The position numbers and the translations under genes are program-made. A DNA stretch of 64,000 nucleotides from Candidatus Bathyarchaeota archaeon (lineage in GTDB: Archaea; Thermoproteota; Bathyarchaeia; Bathyarchaeales; Bathycorpusculaceae). Shown here in pieces: positions 17,420 through 23,520 of the stretch. Each line of letters opens with the position of its first letter. The first letter of the stretch is position 1. The stretch lies in contig JAOZIE010000008.1 in NCBI GenBank assembly GCA_026014485.1, positions 1-64,000 on the forward strand, written 5' to 3'. A model generated the notes under the pieces. It was not told the DNA's origin, made no database searches, and was given only the letters and a program-made list of their open reading frames with translations.

Positions 17420-17499
17420 GGCGTCTGGTCTCCATTTACTGGATAACTAAGCGTTGAAATAAATACATGTCGCAAACGCAAAGCAGGCGGGTTTGGCGG

Positions 17500-18378
17500 C
17501 TACGCCGATAAATAGCTGATTATCCTTGCGTATATGTCCTTATCTTTTTGGTCTTCGTATCCCGCGTAGATGCTTGGGTTATCGTTGATTTCCACCACCA
17601 CAAAGTCGCCGTCAACCTCTTTGAGGTCTACCCCATAGAGCCCCTTGCCGACTACGCTGCAAGCCTTCAAAGCAACTTCCCGCAGCCGACTCGGAACCGT
17701 TTCCCGCTTTAACGCGACGGTTCTGCCCCACGTGAAGGTGGCTTTGCCTCTGAGTTTTGCGCCATGTTTCCATTTGCCCTTCGGAATCATGTATTTACAG
17801 GCATACAAAATGTCGTTGTTGAGCACGCCGATTCTCCAGTCAAAGGCTGTAGGCGTGAACTTCTGCACTGCCAAAACGTCACTTTTTTTGAAGAACCGTT
17901 TAGCTACCTCACGGAAGCTGGATTCGCAGGCGGTTTTTTCCACGTATTTGCTAAAGCTTGTGTATGGCGCTTTGAGGACGACTGGTTTGCCTAGCTGTTC
18001 GAAGATGCCCTTGATTTTTTTGTGGTGCAGTTCATCTTTGTTCAGAAATATGGTGGGTATGCGTGGCACGTTGTACTTTTCTAGGAGCGCGTACTGGTGG
18101 ATTTTGTTGCCGCAGATGGTTATCGATTCGGGGTCGTCGATGACTTTTAAGCCGAGTTCCCAAGCCGTTTTGGAAACAACGTATGCCGCGTTGAGGGGGT
18201 CAGTTGTTGCTCTGATGAAGACCGCGTCAAACTTGGGTATGTCGGAGATGTCTTCGCGGAAGAGGAATTGGAATTCCTGCCCTAACTTTTCTGCAGCTTG
18301 TTTGAAGTTCTGCAGCGCTGCTTGCTCGGTAGGGTCAGAGAAATTGTATTTTTCAACAAAACAGGCGATTTTGGACAA
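17500..18378 (-). CDS. RimK-like ATP-grasp ligase
   Basis: The 292-residue ATP-grasp enzyme is related to RimK (glutamate ligase). The N-terminal pre-ATP-grasp region is followed by the ATP-grasp core with the lysine motifs KPVVLKAPYT and GKGLYGVDLKEVDGDFVVVEIN. The metal-binding NDNPS is near the C-terminus. Such enzymes form amide bonds between a carboxylate, activated as acyl phosphate, and an amine, often adding Glu. The TTG start overlaps the end of the upstream RLAN gene by 26 bp and has GGAGA upstream, so the two are translationally coupled. In many bacteria RLAN and ATP-grasp are one polypeptide, so this looks like a split form. Confidence 0.82.
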   Translation of the reverse strand: MSKIACFVEKYNFSDPTEQAALQNFKQAAEKLGQEFQFLFREDISDIPKFDAVFIRATTDPLNAAYVVSKTAWELGLKVIDDPESITICGNKIHQYALLEKYNVPRIPTIFLNKDELHHKKIKGIFEQLGKPVVLKAPYTSFSKYVEKTACESSFREVAKRFFKKSDVLAVQKFTPTAFDWRIGVLNNDILYACKYMIPKGKWKHGAKLRGKATFTWGRTVALKRETVPSRLREVALKACSVVGKGLYGVDLKEVDGDFVVVEINDNPSIYAGYEDQKDKDIYARIISYLSA

Positions 18379-19066
18379 CTAATGTGTCTCCTTGCTCAGA
18401 AAAGAGCATAACCTCTTTAGAAATCGTTTTGAGGTCTTGGTCTGTTAGTTCTTGTTTGTTTATGGGTTCCAGTCCACATAGGAAGGCTTCATCGGGTGTT
18501 TTCTGGATATGCAGTTTGCATACTGGTATGTTGAATGCTTCGTAGAGTTTTCTGCTGATATTCTGTGACGCTATGTCTTGGCTTTCGCATTTGCCAAAGA
18601 AGCTTTTGAACGTGACCATTTCGCCTTTGAGGGGTTGGGCACAGACAGCGAATTTGTAGTTCATGCCTAAGCTTTTCATGGCGCGGTATAGGGCGCTCTT
18701 GTTGTGTGCGGTTTTGAAGCCTTCGTAGATGAAGGGGTTTACGGCGAAAAGCACTGCTGGGAAGCCCATTTCGGTTGCGATTTTCTTCACCGAGTCCGTA
18801 ACCAAGAAGGGCAGGGTTGGTATTCCTGCTCTGGCGGCTCTGAGAAGCAAAACTGGGGTTCTGCTGGAGTCAATTATGTTTTCGCAGGAGGGAATCACTT
18901 TATTGCCTAAAACTTCGGCGTGTAGAGAAACGTAGTAGCCTGTTTTCAGGTAGCGGTATTCATTGTTGATGTTTAGTGTTGCTTCCTTAATTGTGGAACC
19001 TAAAAACGTTGAGGGTTTCACTACACTCGAATCTATTGTTAGGTCGAGATTAGAGACGACCAGCAC
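18353..19066 (-). CDS. RLAN-domain protein (N-terminal partner of RimK-like ligase)
   Basis: The 237-residue protein matches what I know of the RimK-like ATP-grasp N-terminal (RLAN) domain: a conserved YRYLKTGYYVSLHAEVLGNKVIP stretch, split here over about residues 37-59, with VIPSCENI after it. There is no ATP-grasp core. The gene precedes and overlaps the ATP-grasp gene, so the two products probably form one enzyme. It starts with GTG at 19066; the ATG four bases earlier is out of frame. An inverted repeat between the TATA box and the start suggests repression at the promoter. Confidence 0.72.
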   Translation of the reverse strand: MLVVSNLDLTIDSSVVKPSTFLGSTIKEATLNINNEYRYLKTGYYVSLHAEVLGNKVIPSCENIIDSSRTPVLLLRAARAGIPTLPFLVTDSVKKIATEMGFPAVLFAVNPFIYEGFKTAHNKSALYRAMKSLGMNYKFAVCAQPLKGEMVTFKSFFGKCESQDIASQNISRKLYEAFNIPVCKLHIQKTPDEAFLCGLEPINKQELTDQDLKTISKEVMLFSEQGDTLVVQNRLFC

Positions 19067-19072
19067 TCATGT

Positions 19073-19120
19073 GACACCAGGTAACCAATTGATTGGTGTC
19101 AACGTGGTCATATTTAAAAT
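19073..19120 (-). promoter_or_regulatory. Promoter and operator-like inverted repeats before the RLAN gene
   Basis: On the minus strand a TATA element (TTTTAAATATG, 19110-19120) is followed by two nested inverted repeats: GACACCA (19073-19079) with TGGTGTC (19094-19100), and ACCAAT-TG-ATTGGT (19084-19097). They lie between the TATA box and the GTG start, where a bound protein would block transcription. The Lrp-type protein at 21586 is a candidate binder. Confidence 0.5.
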
Positions 19121-19774
19121 TAACTGAACGCTGGTCAGCTTCAGGGGGTTCTGCTTCGCAATTCTTATTTGCCCCCTCTAAAGAGTGGACCTCTGATTTG
19201 TGGGTGTACGCTTTACTTTGTTTCTTTACTGTTACCCACAAACTGTTGCTGACTTGATGATGCCGCAAACCCTTAAAAGCAAAATCCATCCCAGAATTAT
19301 TTGGGTGCGTTCTGCAATCAAGAAAGATAGTGCATCTGCGGTTGTTCAGTTCACCGATTATGTCCAAGTCTACGAACCTGCCCTTTCGCATGAGGATATT
19401 ATGTGCATCGCGGAAGAGTTCGTTAGAGCACACCCCAAAGAAATCCTGCTTTTTGGATCCATGACGAAATCTCCAGATGAGTTCTCTAAAAAACCCGTTA
19501 ACAGGCAACACTGAATCGGCTTAAGCAGAACTTGTTTAGTTAACAGTAGCATGCTCCAGAAACCAACATGACTCTAACTAACGAGTAATTGAAACCGGTT
19601 GCAGTTCAAATAGCAAAATCATTTTCATCATCTTTGGATTGGTTATCTGGCAGATTAAGCGGGTTTTGTCTGCGTTTTCCTGAATAGACAAGTTTAAAAT
19701 CATCTCTTCATATACACGCTTCTTGGCAAATCAGTCAAGCAGAGAGGAAACTTACGTATAAAACGCTTGAAGTC
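19101..19774. other. Long intergenic region between the divergent ligase genes
   Basis: Almost 700 bp separate the RLAN gene from the GCS2 gene. Apart from the promoter and inverted repeats at its left end and a TATA-like GTTTAAAATC at 19691-19700, it holds one possible small ORF (19257-19514). No RNA gene is seen. Confidence 0.4.
19257..19514 (+). CDS. Possible small hypothetical protein
   Basis: An 85-residue frame from the double ATG at 19257 reads as plausible protein (IIWVRSAIKKDSASAVVQF, then PALSHEDIMCIAEEFVRAHP with amphipathic helices). No family is recognised, no strong SD is seen, and an antisense frame overlaps it. It may be a remnant or a real small gene of the ligase cluster. 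Confidence 0.3.
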   Translation: MMPQTLKSKIHPRIIWVRSAIKKDSASAVVQFTDYVQVYEPALSHEDIMCIAEEFVRAHPKEILLFGSMTKSPDEFSKKPVNRQH

Positions 19775-20944
19775 TTGGGTCCCGAGCATGAATTCTCCTT
19801 AGTGGACGATGCGCTCAAGCCGTTGCCCATCGCAGACCAGGTCATAAAGGGTTACTGTGGAAAAATCATGAACTTCGTGGAGTTGCCTGGCTTCACTTTC
19901 GGCAAGGAAATGCAGTTGCACGTTATGGAGTTGAAGGCGAACGCGCCGTTTCAGGGTCCACGGGTTTTTGAGGAAACCATGCAGAAAGGGGTGACGACGC
20001 TTGCAGCGTTCCTTAAACAAAGGTATGGCGCGCATCTGCTTGGGGCGGGCATGCATCCTCTGCTGAAGCTTGATGAAACAGGCATCTGGACTCACCGCCA
20101 CAGCAAAATCTACCGCGAATACGGCAAAATCTTCAATCTCCAGCAGCATGGGTGGCTTAACATCCAAAGTTTCCACCTGAACCTGCCATACCAAAAAGAA
20201 GCTGACGGCGTTCTTCTGCATAACCTGCTAGCCAACATGTGCCCTTACTTGCCCGCGGTTTCAGCGTCCTCCCCCATATATGAAGGTGCCCTGCATGGAA
20301 AAGTGGATAACCGTTTGGCTTTCTACAAGGCTAACCAGCAGGAGGTGCCCTCCATTTCAGGAGATGTTGTGCCTGAGTACATTTCATCTTTTGACATGTA
20401 CCGCAAAGACGTTATTGGACGGTACTCCCGAGATTTGGCTGCGGCGGGTGCTTCGGAAACGATTCTGTTTAAGGAATGGGTGAACTCGCGTGGGGTAATC
20501 TTCCGTTTTGACAGGTCAGCCCTTGAAGTGCGTATGATGGATGAGCAGGAATGCGTGAAATCTGATGTTGCCTTAAGCTGTTTTGTTCGGGCTGCCCTAC
20601 GCGGATTAATTTCTGGCGCCCCTGAGCTTCTGCCCCATAACCTGCTTGTCTGCGACTTTAATGCGGTTCTTGACAAGGGACTAGACGCAGAAGTGCAGAA
20701 TCCTTATGGTCCAACTGCTCGGCACGTTTGTCAACACCTGTTTGATGTGGCTTGGCAAAACGCAACGGACGAGGAAAAAAATTATTTGCCTCTGGTTAAG
20801 CGTAGACTTGAGGAAGGCAACTTGTCCGATGTCATCAGGCAGAAAGTTCTGAAGAGGGCGCAGCGCACCGATTTGACGGAGGCAATAACAGATGTTTATT
20901 CAACGCTTATTAAGTGCCTTGAAGCTAACAAACCTTACTTCTAA
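19775..20944 (+). CDS. GCS2-family carboxylate-amine ligase (glutamate-cysteine ligase-like)
   Basis: The 389-residue protein of the GCS2/YbdK glutamine-synthetase-fold family is predicted to ligate the carboxylate of Glu or a similar compound to an amine using ATP. The N-terminus has the metal/ATP motif GPEHEFSLVDD and further on MELKANAPFQGP; HTHxH-like residues (WTHRHSKIYREYG) and ALEVRMMDEQE near the C-terminus also fit. The first possible start in frame is TTG at 19775, yet protein-like sequence continues upstream (TYKTLEV) after the SD GAGAGG at 19742. The true start may be a non-standard codon near 19754. The divergent RLAN/ATP-grasp pair supports a shared ligase pathway. Confidence 0.78.
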   Translation: MGPEHEFSLVDDALKPLPIADQVIKGYCGKIMNFVELPGFTFGKEMQLHVMELKANAPFQGPRVFEETMQKGVTTLAAFLKQRYGAHLLGAGMHPLLKLDETGIWTHRHSKIYREYGKIFNLQQHGWLNIQSFHLNLPYQKEADGVLLHNLLANMCPYLPAVSASSPIYEGALHGKVDNRLAFYKANQQEVPSISGDVVPEYISSFDMYRKDVIGRYSRDLAAAGASETILFKEWVNSRGVIFRFDRSALEVRMMDEQECVKSDVALSCFVRAALRGLISGAPELLPHNLLVCDFNAVLDKGLDAEVQNPYGPTARHVCQHLFDVAWQNATDEEKNYLPLVKRRLEEGNLSDVIRQKVLKRAQRTDLTEAITDVYSTLIKCLEANKPYF

Positions 20945-20964
20945 AAACCACAAGAGGCAACCAG

Positions 20965-21513
20965 ATGTCAGAAGACAAAAAAGGCAAAACATACTCGTTT
21001 GACGTTTGCTCCCAGTGCAAATTTACCTGTTGCCAAGATGCTAATCCGCCTTTGACGCTTAACCGACAGAAGATTATACGTAGCTACTTAAGGGAACAAA
21101 AAATCCCCATACAAACCCCCTTTGCAGGTAAAGACTATGTTCATCCCGCCTCAGACTCCGACGGCATCTGTGTATTCTACAACAAGGAAACCCAAAAATG
21201 CGTGGTGCACCCCGTTAAGCCTGAAACCTGCAAAGCTGGACCCGTAACGTTTGACATAAATCTGAAAACGCGCAAAGTGGAGTTTTACCTAAAGAAGGGC
21301 GAAATATGTGGCTTCGCACAGTTTCTTTATGATAATCCTGCGTCTCTTAGGAAACATTTAGAACCCGCGAAGGCAGAGATTATGCAGTTGATTTGCGAGC
21401 TTGACGCTGAGGCTTTGGGCGCAATCCTTAGGATTCCTGAACCTCAAACTTTCAGGATTGCTGAGAATAATTTGCCAAAAGAAGTTATGCAGAAACTTGG
21501 AATAGATGAGTAG
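20965..21513 (+). CDS. YkgJ-type Cys-cluster protein
   Basis: The 182-residue protein has the cysteine arrangement of the YkgJ (CxxCx-CC, zinc- or iron-chelating) family. N-terminal CSQCKFTCCQDA is followed by a central CVFYNKETQKCVVHPVKPETC and a later C (GEICGF). Family members bind metal and are often found with peptide or amide-forming and radical enzymes, but their activity is not settled. It lies 20 bp after the GCS2 gene with its own SD (AGAGG), so it is probably co-transcribed and part of the ligase cluster. Confidence 0.75.
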   Translation: MSEDKKGKTYSFDVCSQCKFTCCQDANPPLTLNRQKIIRSYLREQKIPIQTPFAGKDYVHPASDSDGICVFYNKETQKCVVHPVKPETCKAGPVTFDINLKTRKVEFYLKKGEICGFAQFLYDNPASLRKHLEPAKAEIMQLICELDAEALGAILRIPEPQTFRIAENNLPKEVMQKLGIDE

Positions 21514-21585
21514 CCTAAAGCCTTTTCTGCATCAAGTTAATTAATGTCAAGGTGAAAGTTAAATTATCCAATTGGGGGTAAATTA

Positions 21586-22131
21586 GTGGTCTTAAAAGAA
21601 ATAGAAAAGAAAATGCTTTCTGAACTGATTAAGAATTCAAGAAGAAGCGATAGAGAACTAGCCAAAGCAATCGGTGCTTCACAGCCTACCGCAACAAGAA
21701 TCAGAACTAAACTTGAAAGAGAAGGCTACGTGAAAGAGTACACCACCATTCCCAACTTCAACAAAATGGGCTATGCCATACTAGCCTTGACTTTCATGAA
21801 GCTGGACGTAAAACATGCTATGCCTCCTCAAGACCTTGAACAATTTAGACGCATTCACTATGATGCGGTTTCTAAAACTCCAAGTACGGTGATGTTTGTT
21901 AAACGTGGAATGGGCTTAGGCTATGACGCTGTAATTATCTCTCTGCATCAAGACTACGCTTGCTGTGACCGATTCCGAACCTTCATACGCCAACATATGA
22001 CTGAAAGAGTTTCCGCCATCGACACGTTCCTAGTTAATCTTGAGGAGGAAGAAAACAGCTTACCCTTCAGCTTCAGCTTGTTAGCAACTCAGATGATGGC
22101 AATTAACTGCAAAGACAAACAGCAGGCATAA
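21586..22131 (+). CDS. Lrp/AsnC-type HTH regulator
   Basis: The 181-residue protein has an N-terminal Lrp-type helix-turn-helix (EKKMLSELIKNSRRSDRELAKAIGASQPTA, shown here only in part, about residues 6-55). A C-terminal region of beta/alpha character may be a ligand-binding RAM-like domain, though the match is weak. It starts with GTG, with GGGGGT upstream. It follows the GCS2 and YkgJ genes on the same strand after 72 bp, with a TATA-like GTTAAATTATCC of its own. It is the natural candidate regulator of the amide-ligase cluster. Confidence 0.78.
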   Translation: MVLKEIEKKMLSELIKNSRRSDRELAKAIGASQPTATRIRTKLEREGYVKEYTTIPNFNKMGYAILALTFMKLDVKHAMPPQDLEQFRRIHYDAVSKTPSTVMFVKRGMGLGYDAVIISLHQDYACCDRFRTFIRQHMTERVSAIDTFLVNLEEEENSLPFSFSLLATQMMAINCKDKQQA

Positions 22132-22173
22132 ACACCCTTCTCCCTCTCAGGCTGAAAATTCTTGATTTCTCAC

Positions 22174-22518
22174 TCAGAGGAATCCCGCTTCTCTGAGCTT
22201 TAACGCTAAAGCAATGTTGCCCTTGAACTGCACTTTTCCAGTGAAGAATGCTTTCTCCGCGCTTATTTTGCCGTTGACCAAATCCAAATAGTCTTTCTCT
22301 GCCATTTTCAAAGCCAAATTAGGTGACGGATACACGCCTTCTTTCACATCCAGTTTTTTGTCTTTAATGGTGATAATCCAGTCGCCTCCATTGGCGCCTG
22401 TAATGGAAATTTGAACGATAACATCGACATCGGCGGCTTTGTCTGGGTTAAATTTTTCAGGCAGAATCTTTTCGAAAAAATCTCTTGGTGTTGTAGCTTC
22501 CATATGGTCTCCCTTCAT
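22174..22518 (-). CDS. SCP2 sterol-binding-domain protein
   Basis: The 114-residue single-domain protein is of the SCP2 type: strands IVQISITGANGGDWIITIKD, then LKMAEKDYLDLVNGKISAEKAFFTGKV typical of the family, split here by a few residues. SCP2 proteins bind lipids or hydrophobic cofactors; no enzyme activity is known. The gene overlaps the end of cofE by four bases (ATGA), so it is translationally coupled to F420 synthesis, and the ligand might be a prenylated or polyglutamylated cofactor. That link is inference. Confidence 0.8.
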   Translation of the reverse strand: MKGDHMEATTPRDFFEKILPEKFNPDKAADVDVIVQISITGANGGDWIITIKDKKLDVKEGVYPSPNLALKMAEKDYLDLVNGKISAEKAFFTGKVQFKGNIALALKLREAGFL

Positions 22519-23270
22519 CTGAACATATCTCTTTCTTTTTGTCTTGTTAACTTCCTTGCAGAAACTTCTGAGGTCTGATACTTGTAGCCTCTGATTATGG
22601 CAGCTGGGATTCCCTCATTTGCCTGTCCAATAACCAGCTCCGCTGCTGAAGCCAACTCGTCAGCAATGCAGGTCTGTTTGACCCTTAGAACGTAGCCGTA
22701 GAGATCTTTTTCGCCTCGGCGGTCCCTCAGAGGCAAAATTCCGGCGATGCCTATGGCGATGTTGATTTCTCCCATCCGCAGAGGGCGCCCGTGGGTGTCG
22801 GAGACAATCACTGCGATATTGCAGCCTGTGCTTTCCTTAACATATTGTCTTATGTTCCGTGCGGACAGGTCTGGGTCAACGGGTAGCAGCGCCACGTTTC
22901 GGTTTCCTTCAACGTTTGATTGGTCTATGCCTGAGTTTGCGGCGACTATACCCTGTTTCGTTTCGGTTATGATGCTGTTTGGACCCAACCGCACAATCTC
23001 TTTGGCTTCCCGCAGAACAACTTCAACAATCGCAGGGTCTTTGCCGACTTTAGCTGCTATCTCCAACGCACGGTTCGAAGGCGTTACCTCGTTAAGGTTC
23101 ACGATGTTTCCTTCAGCTTTAGAAACGGCAACATGCGTCACGACCAGAACGTCGCCTTCCTGAAGGGGGGTGCCCTGTTTTTCAGCGGCTTCGCAGATGA
23201 GTCGACCTATATTGTCGCCTTTCTTGAAAAGAGGCAAGTTTTCGACAGCGATAACTTTGACGACGTCCAC
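22515..23270 (-). CDS. cofE: Coenzyme F420:L-glutamate ligase
   Basis: The 251-residue CofE adds glutamate residues to the lactyl phosphate of F420-0 using GTP. Recognisable stretches are VVTHVAVSKAEGNIVNL, ANSGIDQSNVEG, LLPVDPDLSARNIR and VSDTHGRPLRMGEINIAIG, the metal/GTP sites of the family. The length is standard. The start is GTG at 23270 with SD GGGAG eleven bases upstream. It shows that the organism makes F420, in line with the FrhB-like protein at 27031. Divergent from the acyl-CoA synthetase gene. Confidence 0.93.
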   Translation of the reverse strand: MDVVKVIAVENLPLFKKGDNIGRLICEAAEKQGTPLQEGDVLVVTHVAVSKAEGNIVNLNEVTPSNRALEIAAKVGKDPAIVEVVLREAKEIVRLGPNSIITETKQGIVAANSGIDQSNVEGNRNVALLPVDPDLSARNIRQYVKESTGCNIAVIVSDTHGRPLRMGEINIAIGIAGILPLRDRRGEKDLYGYVLRVKQTCIADELASAAELVIGQANEGIPAAIIRGYKYQTSEVSARKLTRQKERDMFR

Positions 23271-23446
23271 TGGCTGCTCCCTTCGCTTTTCGTGTGACTG
23301 GCTACTACTACAGGAAACCTTTAAAGTTTATCTGAGTTCAAAGCTGAAAAACCGCCTTCAACATGTATTTGCCACTTACGCCTCAAAAGAAACACAACAG
23401 CTGTACCGTTCGTTACGTGGGGTCGTTATTTGCGGTGGCTTTGGCA

Positions 23447-23458
23447 AATTATATAACC
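23447..23458 (+). promoter_or_regulatory. TATA box of the acyl-CoA synthetase fusion gene
   Basis: AATTATATAACC is a strong archaeal TATA element. Start of transcription would be near 23480, which rules out the long upstream reading frame and supports translation from TTG at 23521 (SD AGGTGA at 23507-23512). Confidence 0.55.
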
Positions 23459-23520
23459 CTGCACTGTACTATGCAACTAAACATACAACCGCTTCTCTTA
23501 GGCATCAGGTGAATTTAGGG

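Noticed and set aside
19050-19511. Leftward frame of 153 codons opposite the 19257 ORF
   Set aside because: It overlaps the promoter and start of the RLAN gene and has no recognisable domain.
23170-23520. N-terminal extension of the acyl-CoA synthetase over the cofE gene
   Set aside because: The TATA box at 23447 and the SD at 23507 place the start at 23521, and the extension has no family similarity.
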